NCBI GenBank assembly: GCA_020744425.1
Contig: JAGMUV010000047.1
Location: forward strand, 225,488-289,487
Origin: Dactylonectria macrodidyma
Lineage: Eukaryota > Ascomycota > Sordariomycetes > Hypocreales > Nectriaceae
DNA: 64,000 nt
Direction: 5' to 3'
Both the position numbers and the translations under genes were made by a program. Each line of letters starts with the position of its first letter. The stretch's first letter is position 1. Of the stretch, positions 10,901-21,761 are shown one piece after another. Under the pieces are notes generated by a model. That model was not told where the DNA came from. It saw nothing but the letters and a program-made list of their open reading frames with translations, and did not search any database.

Positions 10901-12955
10901 ACTTTCAATGTCTATGAAAAGTACAGTCAACGCCCAGAAACCCTAGAGGGCCTAACCTACGTTTCCTTCCTCAAATACTGGAATTTCCGCTCTAGGGACC
11001 CTTCCAAGTGGAAGCAATGGCAGCCAGGAAATGTTAACGGCAGGCCTCGTGTATTGGTTTACTTCCCTCGCTATCATGCTGATCCAGAAGGTCAACAGTG
11101 GCCAGATTACTGCCGTGTAAAGCTAACATTGAACCACCCACATCGCCGAGTTGATGAGCTTCTGACATTTGACGGCCAACTTTTCAGTTCCCACGTTGAG
11201 GCTTTCTTGCATTGTTGGCAACACCACAGTCATGGTGATGACCATTACGGCTGGCCAAAAGAGGCTCGGCTACAGCCTCAAGAGGATCAATACGAGGCTC
11301 TGCCTGTGGAGGAGGAATTTGATGACGAAGACTGGATTCGCCTCGCCGCCCTTTTACCTGACAACCCCCTTACCCAGGAAGGTCTTGACCTACTTGGCCA
11401 CCGCGATATTGACGTTAATTACGACTGGACACGGCATGTAGGTACTTATCCGGAACTTCGAGACGGCTACTGGAAAGACCTTATCGCTAGCCACCCTATA
11501 GCCAACGATATGGAGGTCCTTGGCCCTCACTGGCGTGACCAGCTCAACCCACAACAACGGCTCGTGTACGACACCTTCATGGGCCACTTCCGGGCGCAAA
11601 ATCCTACTCAAATCCTTCTCCACGTTGACGGTGGTGGTGGTACAGGCAAGTCCTTCCTTATCAAGGTGCTATCCTCCCATCTTCAGGCGGCTGCCCTACC
11701 GAATCCTAGCCCTATTTGTCGCGTAGCGCCAACAGGTGTTGCGAGTAACCAGATACAGGGCAGCACCATACATTCGTTGCTACGTCTCCCAGTACGTGGT
11801 GCTTTTACCGACCTTCCCCCAGCCGATGCGGCCGCCCTTCAGTCCCGCCTACGGCACGTCAAGTACCTCGTTATCGATGAAAAGAGCATGCTAGGGCTTG
11901 AGCAGCTAGCGCGGATCGATTCCCGTCTACGGCAGGCCTTCCCACAGCGTAGCCTCGAGTTCTTTGGTGGCGTGAGCGTCTTGCTGGTGGGCGATTTCTT
12001 CCAGTTACCACCCGTCCGGCAAAAGCCGCTGTATTCGACCAGCACCAGCCTGTCTCCGCTGGAAAGGAGAGGGCAGGTGGCCTACCGGTTATTTGACCGC
12101 ACCATCTTCTTGACCACGGTACAGCGCCAAACTGGCGATGATCAGGCCCAGTTCCGTCAGGCATTGCAGGAATTGCGTGAAGTTAAGTTATCTATACCGT
12201 CATGGAACCTCCTTAGTAATCGGGTACAGGTCAAGCTAACACAGAGCGAGATTGACAGCTTCAGGGCCGCTTTGCGGGTGTATTCTACAAAGGCCCGGGT
12301 CAACGAGTACAATTATGAGCATATGGTGCACCTCAACGACCCGGCAGTACAGGTGGAGGCAAAGAATCGGGGCAACGGCGCGGGGCAGGCGCCAAGCGAC
12401 AACGCTGGCAACCTATCTAACAGGTTCCCTGTTGCTAAAGGCGCCAGGGTGATGCTTACGACTAACCTATGGCAGCCAGCAGGCCTAGTTAACGGCGCCC
12501 AGGGTACTGTATACGACATCGCCTGGAACGAAGGCACCAACCCATGGGAAGAACCCCCGGCGGTTATTATGGTGGATTTCGATAGCTACGACGGGCCGCC
12601 GTATCTAACAACGAACGAGGGCAGGAAAATCGTACCCATCCTTCCAGTCACGCGTGATTTCCTAGTGGGCAACGAGACCTGCGCTCGCACGCAGTTTCCC
12701 TTGATCGTGGCATTTGCTATCACTGTTCACAAATGCCAGAGCCTAACGAAGGATCAGATAGTTGCTGACCTTGCTACACGCGACTTCCAGGCCGGTATCA
12801 GTTATGTTGCCGTCTCACGAGTTACCTCGCTGCAAGGCCTACTCCTTGAGGCGCCTTTCGACCGCCAGAGCCTCTATAACCACACGCCCACGGAAGGTTT
12901 ATACGCCTGCGTTTCCTACGTACTGCGTTTGTGGCAAACTATAAGGCAGGGATGA
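7904..12955 (+). CDS. Helitron 1 Rep-helicase (HUH/Y2 endonuclease fused to PIF1-like helicase)
   Basis: A single 1683-aa open frame from ATG, the full autonomous Helitron protein. Order: Cys4 zinc finger near residue 10 (CHTC...CASC), Pro-rich linker with four TPIPQ repeats (8342-8401), second zinc finger (CIRC...CSRC, about 262-285), Helitron-like N domain, Rep motif SSHHHGLYWL near residue 748, catalytic tyrosine pair in YAAKYCSKSEKK near 905, Walker A GGGGTGKSF near 1243, VIDEKSM near 1324, the VLLVGDFFQLPPV motif, TVHKCQSL near 1610 and YVAVSRV near 1635. Nicking and unwinding allow rolling-circle transposition. No internal stop exists, so it may be functional. The usual C-terminal tail appears in the +1 frame just after the stop (MKMRLADQQRRQAQQL, 12953-13035), which suggests a late frameshift. 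It is oriented away from Helitron 2. Confidence 0.93.
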   Translation: MEDDIPQAVRICHTCKQDLPEVEFRSVKDPRKFTGDCASCRARRRERVAESRAAVAAMRNIALRLSPRRATKRTDSLANLTPPRRTEPTPASVHGLQPPAAPALFRRLAPTLQGLPRPLLGPSTPSAVEGPSPITPTLSLPTVVLGTPIPQTPIPQTPIPQTPIPQGTFPTAHVVLGTPIPQESFPATPSLLPQGHCRGRYTRQGTFNPRPRPVPQERQFDQIVDPPFTGDLNLPALSEEDQALVREFYTALDDEKMHSCIRCREHWFEMKRNSLKICSRCISRDRERTPNEPYFFSAANNLDFGEVPGNLPGLTMVEEMLIARVHVHVKVLQVRGAQYKYRGHVVHFLRNVGRLFEELPVLPEELDVVLLRPPNMEGDPHFQQQFARDFRVRRSCLLTWLHYLQRHHPGYRDIVVRQDRLQRLPLDDSIVASIACQVADIPDGEVPQGPVEEAVEEDPSDADASAIPNLQVTDTELNALQSRFLHGTPDPERMADLEHMQPSAQAQHQMPLPSIRRTPINEFNRSQPLLTLAFPTLYPDGKADFVEPRLRSITYQDYLAHAMRWQDGRFARHKTWPFVALNTLLRAQVRKRSNYLVKQHEGRRQPLTRADIEEAMAKPDEPEAQALIQSITRQAAVIRGTRPYWYKQRKELEAYAYNLGRPGLFITASAADYHWESLYRHMPRFQEWKAAPEAARMALSRQLLRDNAHIAAYHFHKRYMLFRTIVLKQKFNLTDFWGRYEWQGRGSSHHHGLYWLSGHPDLDPDNGQSRERFARIWGYHASAVNPEPQRVQAPGEGNPLINNLLGHPLTVQFLSMVVNRVQRHRCNNYCMQLNKHTKQVECRFGFPHGQRILASLEKVPHSKHWSFRGERNDSQINHYNRLLTVAWLANTDVSPCTSLQQVIDYAAKYCSKSEKKSESFAQIGKALMPQVKDHNPLISFTSKLLNQLVAERDYSKQEVCHLLLGLPLQEGSRTCLYVDCRHPDRHSHSLHIDGDEVDETFNVYEKYSQRPETLEGLTYVSFLKYWNFRSRDPSKWKQWQPGNVNGRPRVLVYFPRYHADPEGQQWPDYCRVKLTLNHPHRRVDELLTFDGQLFSSHVEAFLHCWQHHSHGDDHYGWPKEARLQPQEDQYEALPVEEEFDDEDWIRLAALLPDNPLTQEGLDLLGHRDIDVNYDWTRHVGTYPELRDGYWKDLIASHPIANDMEVLGPHWRDQLNPQQRLVYDTFMGHFRAQNPTQILLHVDGGGGTGKSFLIKVLSSHLQAAALPNPSPICRVAPTGVASNQIQGSTIHSLLRLPVRGAFTDLPPADAAALQSRLRHVKYLVIDEKSMLGLEQLARIDSRLRQAFPQRSLEFFGGVSVLLVGDFFQLPPVRQKPLYSTSTSLSPLERRGQVAYRLFDRTIFLTTVQRQTGDDQAQFRQALQELREVKLSIPSWNLLSNRVQVKLTQSEIDSFRAALRVYSTKARVNEYNYEHMVHLNDPAVQVEAKNRGNGAGQAPSDNAGNLSNRFPVAKGARVMLTTNLWQPAGLVNGAQGTVYDIAWNEGTNPWEEPPAVIMVDFDSYDGPPYLTTNEGRKIVPILPVTRDFLVGNETCARTQFPLIVAFAITVHKCQSLTKDQIVADLATRDFQAGISYVAVSRVTSLQGLLLEAPFDRQSLYNHTPTEGLYACVSYVLRLWQTIRQG

Positions 12956-14253
12956 AGATGCGCCTTGCTGACCAACAACGCCGTCAGGCTCAACAGCTGA
13001 CCGATCCGCCGTATACACCACGCTACATTGACTAAATGACGTTTTCCTATAAGCTACAGGGAAAGGGGAAATTCGATATACGGTATATAGTTGATTGGGC
13101 CTGTCAGGAAGTGGTAAAGGGACCCCTATGTCTATCAGTCAACTCCCTGACTACAGGTTTGAAGTGGTTTAACAGCTGGTTATCGCCGCAGTTGCAAGGG
13201 GGGTTCTAGGGGGTTCCCCCAGGAGAATTTAATAGCAGGTATACGGTATTTACCCTTCGGGCTGGATATTCAGCCGTTAAGTCCCTTGCCTTGGCAACTT
13301 AATGGGTGTTCGAAGTATTTATACCTATATTAAAAGTTTTAGCCGTTTCATATTTAGTTTTAATTTTTAAAAGCTATTTAAAAAACGGCGATTTAAGGTG
13401 TAAATACCTACTGACCGACTCACTTGGGTGACCGACTCACTTATGGAGTATGTTGTTACGGTTTGGTTCACCGAACAGCGATAGAGGCCTTATAGTGCAG
13501 TAATGTGCCCGGATGATCGCCATTACAACGATTATTGACCAATCTTTTGCCCCCTGGTACAGCGGTCTAGCACAACCGTTACACGATAATCGCTATACGG
13601 CAGGTCTCAGGTTCGATCCCAGGTTCAGGATCGTGCCCCAGGCTTACAAGGATTTCTAGCTTTCGCGCGCATATCAGTGGTATAGGAGCTGGCCCTCGGG
13701 CTTCGGGGTTCGCTTGTGTTTGGGAAGTTGGCGCAGAAAGGCTGGACAGGGGGGTTTTCATCCCGCATAGATCAGCCACTCCGAAAAAAAATCGTGATAT
13801 TGGTATCAAATGAAAGGCCAAAATCTGAATAACCAAACCGAGGCATATGTAAAGTCTCAATATCATTGAAAGACATTTTATTCCATGAAAAAGAAAGACA
13901 AAAGATGCAGAGAAGCAGAAATGGTCCGTGCGGAGATCATGCTGATAGAGCAGAGACCCACCCTATCTGGTCATCCAGCCAATACGATCACGGCTTGGAC
14001 GAACTTTATCCCTGTCAGTTTCCAAGAGCCAATTACGCATCGACTTTAAGTGGGACTCCATCATTACATAATCACTACGCTAATGACACCTACGATAATG
14101 ATAAGATAAGATAAGAACAGAAATGCCAGGCATGCGAAACCGCAACAACGATTAATCCGGATACGTGCCCCCTAACCCGCCTCTTGACCATGGAGAATAG
14201 GAGAATACCATCTATAGAGTACTACCCTATCGCCTCATGGCATGCGATAGACC
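12956..14253. other. gene-free stretch after Helitron 1
   Basis: This contains the probable Helitron 3' part, a G/C-run patch (13195-13225), a short AT-rich part around 13340-13400, and a direct repeat GACCGACTCACTT at about 13412-13424 and 13430-13442. A degenerate tRNA-like sequence lies near 13565-13640. No coding region is supported. Confidence 0.6.
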
Positions 14254-17200
14254 ATGGCACCTCGTGCCCTAACCATTGAGGAGAAGCGCAAGCGCATCCG
14301 AGAACGCACGAGGAAACGCCGAATGCAGCAGCGGCAACATAGACAGGCTCAATACGAGGAAGAGTGTTCGCACTATTCCACCGTCCGCCGGGTTAGTCGT
14401 GATGTTGACACAGTTCCAACATCAACAGATGCAGATGTAATAGCCACTCGTGAGTGTTCTCTCTAGCTTAGCCCTAGCACAAGAACGTCTTTTACATTAC
14501 GCTACCCATCATAGTCACGGCCGTCGTCGCAAGTGGCCGAAGCGTCTGGTCCCGGTGTTTGCTATCAGCTCCTCGCCATTAACTAGGTACACGGTAAATC
14601 TGATAGGATCTGCAGGAACTTCTGCTGTTGCCAATACCAGCGAAATGTCATCAACACAGCCATTTGCGCATCCGCAATCATCGCATGATGCAGTAACATC
14701 CGGGCCAAGCTCTTCCCAGTCTTTTCGAGGAACATATCCCTCCTCAGTATTCTCTTCCAACCCCTCTCACGATATGCCCGGGCACGCCGGCGTAATCTCT
14801 GCATTACCGTGCCATCGACTCCCCTGTAGACCTGGATCTTTGTCAACCAATGCCTTGAGAAGCCAACCTGGTGCCATTCCTTCACACGTGCCACCGAATG
14901 GCTCAGGCATCTCGACCGCCAAACTCTTCCTATAATCTTTAACAGACCATGCTATCCCAGGACATTCCAATTTCGTCCATCTCTGCAGCGTGGTCTACGA
15001 TCAGGTGTTCCGGTCCTTCTTCAACCCTACCTGCGATTGTGAGTTCCTGGCATTTATTCCGGGTTTGTCAGGCGTGGAATAATGACAACCCCTCCAAAGG
15101 TCCGCATTCGACAAATGCCAACGAGACAGAAGACACTCAAACACTCCGAGAGGTTGCGCAACATCTACAGAGCTTCCTCCCTCCTCTTTCAACAGTCTTC
15201 GGCGAGAGCGAATCCTATGACGCCAGTGACTCCTTTGGCCAGTGGCGACGCTTTCTTTCAGATCAGCCAAGCCGACCTCTCTCTTTCCAAAAGTCACAGG
15301 CCTCCCTCTCTCAAACACAAGTATCAATATCGCGCCAGTGGGACATTGATAGCGTGTGGTTTGGAGCAAAGAGTTTACAGGCGATTCGATCACCCAATAG
15401 TTTCCGCCTTTCTTTCCTTCCCTCACCGGTTCTTAATCTATCGACTGACCAGGTGATCCAGCCACACGGGCTTCAATTGGCAAAGACCAGACACATCCTT
15501 CTCGGAACATTTAATACGAAATGTGTTCGCTTTGCCGCCTTCCTCTTTTTCCCTAACGCTGCGGCCTCGAAGACTCCAACCATTAAGAATGCGCTGTCCT
15601 CTGAGCGGCAGAAAGACCTCTACAACCGCATCATCATTCCAGCCGCTCACGAGGCTATATCAGGCCCTCCTCTGCAGGAGATACCTCAAACATATGATAT
15701 TGCATATGCGAAGTCCCGCTCTTTCCAAGAGAAGCCGGGCAATAACAGATGGAGAGCAGACGATATGGGCCGATCTTTTCATCTCCAGTATACCATCCCG
15801 GCTCAATTTCTCATGTCGTTCTGGCAATCGATCGTTCGGAGAGCAGATTCATTACGGATACCAACTGAGTCAGGAGAAACAGTCGCATACTTTCAGAATC
15901 CTCGATTGCTTTTCCAGTCCCACGATTTGAAAAACACTTTTGGCTGCAAGACTCTCGAGGAGACCCTGGGTTTGTTTGAAGATATTGTGCTACAAGCTTT
16001 TGACCCTGCGCTTTTGGACATTCGCTCCAGCTGGCTAGATATTGGTTTCAGGGACCATGTCTCCAGTCATTCACCCCAAAGTCTCTTCAGACCGGAGCCA
16101 TACACCCTGCTCTGGAAGAGCCAATGCCATCACCACCTTCATGCGAAGCTCTCGCGGGTCAACCCCGAAGCCCGACTTGACGCCACATATTTTCGCGGCT
16201 TTCTTTTTCGTGATATCGGCGACTATCAAGCTAAGGCCAAGGCTGCTCGGGGCATGAATCCGGGCCACCCCGAACAATCACTTCCGGCAATTATCCGTGG
16301 CAAGGCATACAACTGCAATAAGGAACAAGCATCTGTTATATTTAGCAACTATCAACTCTTCCAATCTGGCTTCCTCCCGCTTCTGGCTCTCAATGAAGGA
16401 ATGATCAAGGATCTCTCATCAACCAACCAGGGCAATCAAGAGGCACCGATGACCCAGCTGAGCCGTGAGTCCATCCTGAAAGCCTGGAACGCCAATAAAC
16501 GCCACTTAAAAGCCGTATCAGACAAGAAATCTCTAGCAAACTATGGTATTCGGAAAGAGATGACTTTCCGGCTTGACACGATCTTGACGATGTGGGCTGG
16601 CGGATATTTCAACCCCAGCCAGAACCCTCACGTAGGGCAGCTCTCGTGGAACGTGTCACTTACGCCTGATGCCACGGAGCATTATCCATTCTGGATAGTT
16701 TCCACTGAAGATGTCAACTCTCTCATATTCACTCAGGCGGCCAGATTCATAGTCCCCCTTGATCACTTGTTCCGACAAGCCTCCTTGAGCGCCGCTCACT
16801 CTTCACCCTACCTAATTCTTGCCTTCTATACCTCCCAACTGTTCTGTAGGCTTCTCACCCATTGTCTTGACTCTGAGCAGCAGTTCCCATACGACAACTG
16901 GATTTGGCGCTCGAGATGGACGGTACAACATCGGCAGGCACATCAAAAGAGAACATTACTCGTGCGGCAAGGCCTTGGTCTTGAGACCTCAGCGAGTATT
17001 TTTGGAATGCCGTGGATTCCTCGGGACTGTATCGATTGGCATGCCGGGCACATCGATATTAGGACTCTCAGCCAGCTTTATGTGCCCCGAACTCCTATCC
17101 AAGCACGATTTACCTATCAGGCCAATATTCAATCCTTCACAACATCTAGAGTGTCGGTGGAGCACTCACTGAAGCAATGGTTGCAAGACGCTCGGCTTGA

Positions 17201-18512
17201 ATATGATCGTGGAAACGACCGCGAAGCAGAAAGGATAGTCGACGGCATCGTCCGTCTAGCAGTCGAAGAGATCGCTCGGGCATATCACCATCATATGCTC
17301 TCAAAGCTACAAATATACTGGAGTCGTATTTTCCCCCGCAATGGACGCAACGGGCCCCCTCCTATCAGTCGTCTACGGCAGGGGCAAGATGAATCCGCAA
17401 AACAAGTTGGTCGCATTGTGAATGCTCAGACAATATGGGAGATATACAACGAGTCCTGGAGCGAATTTGCCAAGATTCACTCAATCACCGAGTCCGAACA
17501 GATGCCACGGGAAATACCTTGTTGGATGGCCAAACGCAAGTACTTGCCGCATGAAGATGGCTGGTCCGAGTATATCTTCCGACAACTCTTTGGCCGTCCG
17601 AATCCGCCAACATGGAACCGTTGCGATTTTTTGAAGCTGTACCGAAGATTCAAGGAGCTCTGGGAATTGATTGGCGATCGCGCAGGATCTTTCGACAATC
17701 GATTCCGCCGCGTGATCGGTAATTTCATTCAGGTTGCCTTCAACAGTGACCAGAGCAAGGAGATTGGTACAAATCGCAGCTTGGGAACTTGGTATGAACA
17801 CAAACCAACATTTTTCCGGATCCAGTTTTGGGCTCCATACTTCTCGCTTCCCGAGAGCCGAGAGGAATCACCAAAGTGCCCGGTCGATGACTACCAGAGT
17901 CGAAATTTGGAGGCTCCATTAGCCACAGCCTGTGTGTTCATCACCAATGAGCAGTTCCGGAGTCGAGCCGATACTTTCAAACAGTTATGGCTACAAATCG
18001 TCAGTCACGGTGATCGTCTACAGGCGATGAAGCCCAAGGCGAGGGATCAAATCTGTCAAGAAGCTCTACAATGTCTGATAGAGCTTACAGGAGTTCGATG
18101 GACTCAAAATGGCGACTTGAAATACATCGTGCCCTGGAAATTCGAGTCTTCCACAGCGAAAGATGATGGATTCGAAGACCCCTTCCGGATTACTATCTCG
18201 AGCAAGACTGGTCGTTTTGCGTCTAGGCCTCACGAGCCCACAATCATACTGCCATCACACCACAATGCTGTGACTTTGACTGATGCTATCCTGTCACTCC
18301 CTCGGCTAAGCCAGAAGACACTTCGGCAACTTCAATGCACTCGAATGCTGCTGGACAACAATAGTGACCAGTACGACATTAGGACCTACCTTGAAGCCAG
18401 GTGGAGAGCAAGGGAAGTAGTGACCCAATCTGATTCGTTGCTGCGACAATTCCTCGGTCAGACCGAGCCGCCCCAAACAGAAATCGAGGATCCGCAAGCG
18501 CTTGATATGTAA
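14254..18512 (+). CDS. copy A: large unknown subtelomeric-type protein, type I
   Basis: I do not recognise a characterised family. The ATG at 14254 opens a very basic leader (RKRIRERTRKRRMQQRQHRQ) that aligns with the leader of copy G. A Ser/Pro-rich part follows, then VVYDQVFRSFFNPTCDC, where an intron (15039-15099) falls in phase 1 exactly as in copies D and G, and then an open frame to 18512. Conserved blocks include RQWDIDSVWFGA, VIQPHGL, LDIRSSWLDIGFRDHV, LWKSQC, NYGIRKEMTFRLD, IFTQAARFIVPLDHLF, WMAKRKYLPHEDGWSE and RQFLGQTEPP. The frame leading to the YDQ motif has a TAA at 14933-14935, and the leader needs another splice near 14450, so the 5' end may be broken. The main frame of about 1137 codons has no lesion. 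Its head-to-tail neighbours are type II copies. Confidence 0.6.
15039..15099 (+). other. conserved phase-1 intron in copy A
   Basis: GTGAGT...AAAG, 61 bases. It splits the codon that completes CxC of the YDQ...CxC motif; splicing joins the leader frame to the long frame and gives CDCPHSTNANE, parallel to CDCPHTHEQNE in copy D. The same position and phase are seen in D (23168-23229) and G (50576-50636). Confidence 0.75.
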
Positions 18513-18605
18513 TGCGAGGGGTTAAAGGTGCAAAAGTTTGGGAAATAATGGTTCTCGCCATTATGGCCCACACCGGACCACTCTCCTAGACAATCCCATT
18601 CTGCC

Positions 18606-19095
18606 TTGGGTCTTGGGACCATTATCCATTACTGGGTTGTACCGACGAGAGACATCAATGCCCTGATCCTCACGCAAGCTTCTCGCCTCATACTTCCACT
18701 TGACCATCTCATCGTCAACCCCGAGCGATCAGGCAGCTCCTGGCAACTCTACGGGGTCACCCATTCGACCGATCCTCTCCCTTTACACCGCGCAACTTTT
18801 CTGCTGGCTCCTGATCCTGAACTTTAGCAGCGAGCGGGAGCTCAATCATGACAAGTGGATATAGCTCCAGGACTAGAGGGTCCGGGGCGCAGCAAAGATC
18901 GTTGGAGTGACGAAGCCTCGGGCTCGAAGAGTCTATCGACAAATCTGGGATGCTTTGGATCCCCCGTGCCCGACTTGACGGGCGGCGCGGACACCTCGCC
19001 TTTGGTACGTTGATTCATCTTTACATCCAAAGAAGCCCCCTTCAGGCTTCGCTAGCCTCGCAGTCCAATATCCAAGCACTCACTACAGTGGGATA
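18606..19095 (+). pseudogene. copy B: internal fragment of a type II family gene
   Basis: Scattered frames encode HYWVVPTRDINALILTQASR, SSERELNHDKWI followed by a stop, and GMLWIPRARLDGRRGHLAFG...LYIQRSPLQASLASQ, matching in order the middle third of copies C and D. The piece has both ends missing, internal stops and frame changes, so it cannot make the protein. It sits about 95 bases after the stop of copy A, where a type II partner would be expected. It is most similar to copy C. Confidence 0.8.
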
Positions 19096-19640
19096 AAGAC
19101 TATGATCGGTTGTCGCTGGAATGGATGGGGGAACAGGTCCGTATCGGGGACTGTACTGTTCTGCGAATCGTTTGAATGTTCCAACGGCTCTTAGATGGGT
19201 TCAACGGACTAAACCAGACCGGATGGAAGAAATAAGTTTAGTCATAGATTTCTCAGTTCGAAACCATTGTCACCGACTTTCCGAAGGTGTTTCTGCGACA
19301 CCAGTCAAAGCTTAAGGGGACATCCCAGGAAGTCAAGCTGTATGGAACTGGGCGCTGGCCATGTTGGAGTTCGTCGTTCAAGTATGAACGATTTTTTGAT
19401 CGCGGACTCGCGAATATTTAAGGTATCTAATGGCATTCCCAAGGTTGGTTCTATTACGAACGAGCGCACGTTTGCCGATATAGTTGAGTGGATAGTGGAT
19501 GTGAGGAGAGTTACGAAGAGATTTCTTAGTAAGAGGAACGCTTTTTAATTATAATAGAACTTAAAGTAAAGTTCTTTTATAAACCTATATAAAGTGAAAA
19601 TAGGTTATTAAGAACTAGAGTCAGAGTTCCTTTAAAATAC
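19096..19640. other. spacer between copies B and C
   Basis: No family homology or convincing gene is visible. An open frame at 19267-19548 lacks recognisable domains. Bases 19545-19640 are AT-rich and contain small inverted repeats (GAACTTAAAGTAAAGTTC), possibly an insertion scar where copy C lost its 5' half. Confidence 0.5.
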
Positions 19641-21761
19641 ATCTCTGACCCAAAGGCCCTAACAAATTATGGCCTTCGGAAAGAGGTCACCTTTAGCCTT
19701 GCCCCTATTCTTATGATGTTGGCTGATGGTTTCTTTGACCCCGGTCGTAACCCACACACCGGTTCGCTTTTCCGAGCTGTCCTACATCATCCCCAGCCGG
19801 GAGAGCACTACCCCTTCTGGGCTGTTCCTACGAGAGATATTAATGCCCTGATCTTCACACAAGCTGCTCGTCTTATTGTCCCACTTGATCATCTATTTCA
19901 AGAGGCAACGTTGACCCCACCAGACCAGGACACGCCTCGGAACCCCGCCGAGTCCTCCATTCGACGCATCCTCTCTCTTTATACTGCCCAGCTCTTCTGT
20001 CGGCTTCTAATACACAACTTCAGCAGCGAGCGGGAGCTCAATTATGATAAATGGATCTGGCTTCCACTGTGGAGGGTGCGAGCGCGGGGTCGATCACTCA
20101 AAGAGAGGCGAGGCCTTGGGCTCGAAGCACCTCTCAATGCTTCGGGGATGCTTTGGATTCCTCGCACTCAATTTGATTGGCGGCGTGGACATCTCGCCCT
20201 CGGTATCTTAGTTCAACTATACATTCCCAGAAATCCTCTCCAGACACGACTAGCTTCCCAGGCGAATATCCAGGCTCTCACTACCACCCAGCTCACAGTG
20301 GAGTTTTTCCTTCAAGAATGGATCCAGAATGCCCGACAAGCCTTCAGTGACGGACGAAAAAAGGAGGGTAAAGAAATATCCCATGGCATCATCAAGCTCT
20401 GTGCGGAGGAAATTGCCCGCGCATACAATCAACATGTCCTTGCCAAAGTCCACTCGTACTGGGAACGGGTGCGTGACACCCACGGGCGTCAAGGGCTTCC
20501 TGTTCTTTCTCGGCTGCAACAAGCCCAGGAAGATGTTGAAGCCGAAGCTAGTCAGGTTGTAACAGCTCAGACAGTTTGGGAGATCTATATGGAGGCGTGG
20601 TCGGCGTATACTGCTGTGCTCCCAGATAACACCACCCTTGAGGGTTCTCAGTTGCCATTCGAGCTTCCATGTTGGATGACGACGCGAAAGTATCTGCCCC
20701 CGAAGAATGGTTGGTCAGAATTTGTCTTCCAACATCTCTTCGGCCGCTCATCGCCCCCTAAATGGAGCCGGAACCACTTCCTTCAAGTCTACCGCACCTT
20801 CAAAAAACATTGGAGTGCCATTAGCGAATCAGCGGGGGGATTCGATGATCACCTTAGACGCAATTTAAGCGGCCGCATCATGATCGCTTTTAATAGTGAC
20901 CAGTGGAAGGAAGTTGGCACCAATCATACTCGTGAGACGTGGTATCATGGGAAACCAGCCTTCTTTCAGATTCAGTATTGGGCCCCTTACTTTTCGCCGC
21001 CTCAAGACAACCGCCATATCCGTTTGGGCTCCGCCTCATCTGGCCACCGTCTTTCTGTTGAGCTATCTCCAGATACTACTCCTAGAGTTCTGACGACAAA
21101 AACATTTCAGCATCTTGAGAGTGTAGTTCGGAGAGACTGGCTTAGTGTCATGGATCATATCAAGGGACACCGGCCTGCTAGCCAGAATGATGTTAATCGT
21201 CTTTGCCGGCGGACACTGCGCCATATGACTCTTTTGGCAGGCCCAAACTGGGGCAGTGATGGCCGGTTGGAATTCATCATACCTTGGGAACTTGGACTCA
21301 CAGACGTCTTCCGTGTTCCTGTACCATCCGCAATCATGTTGAGAGAGGACCCCGATGCATTGTTTAACCGCCCTACGATTATTCTACCAACTCGACATAA
21401 CATTATGAGTTTGTTCGGCGTCATTCGATCTTTCTCAGGCCTCACTCCAGAAGTTACTCAACGGCTTCGATGGGCGAAACGCGCACTACATAATGATGGT
21501 AACCAATACGATCTCAGTAGCCACCTTGAAGCTAAAAAGGAAGCGGCGGAGTTGGCGCGACAGTCTCCGTCATTACTACGGCAATTTTTATCGCAAACCG
21601 AACCTCCAGAGTGGCATGTTCAGCTTGATGATGTGGATGGGCCGGAAACGGATGTTAACATGGTTGGAAATGACGAGAGCGACACGAGTCTTGAGAGCGA
21701 CAACCTAGAGCTATCTGACGACTTCGCAAGCCTCGTGTATGATAGCCATGCTTTTGACTAG
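19641..21761 (+). pseudogene. copy C: 5'-truncated type II family gene
   Basis: Homology starts abruptly at ISDPKALTNYGLRKE, which corresponds to about the middle of copy D, and stays open to the stop at 21761 (about 706 codons, first ATG 19713). The basic leader, YDQ...CxC motif and DIDSIW block are absent. Retained blocks: HYPFWAVPTRDINALIFTQA, GMLWIPRTQFDWRRGHLALG, EEIARAYNQH, VTAQTVWEIYMEAW, TTRKYLPPKNGWSEFVFQHL, QIQYWAPYFSPP, PTIILPTRHNIM, LRQFLSQTEPPEW, then an acidic tail. The intact frame despite truncation suggests recent loss or a still translated C-terminal module. From 20547 on it is duplicated as copy F. Confidence 0.75.

Larger units (their letters stand above)
7294..13310 (+). 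mobile_element. Helitron 1, termini not resolved
   Basis: The element is defined by its intact RepHel gene. Helitrons have no inverted repeats or target duplications and end in a small hairpin plus CTRR, so limits are soft. Candidate bracket: the inverted CAGCCCGAAGGG sequences at 7296-7307 and 13253-13264. Hairpin-forming sequence after the gene includes GGCTG-GATATT-CAGCC just beyond 13260. No CTRR end directly after it was found. Confidence 0.45.

Noticed and set aside
13565..13640. tRNA-like sequence with TAGCACAACCG (A-box-like) and GGTTCGATCCC (B-box)
   Set aside because: The T-stem does not pair, no acceptor stem is found, and no anticodon arm folds. At most a tRNA relic or SINE scrap.
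19267..19548. 93-codon plus-strand frame between copies B and C
   Set aside because: No recognisable motif and neighbouring frames look equally open.
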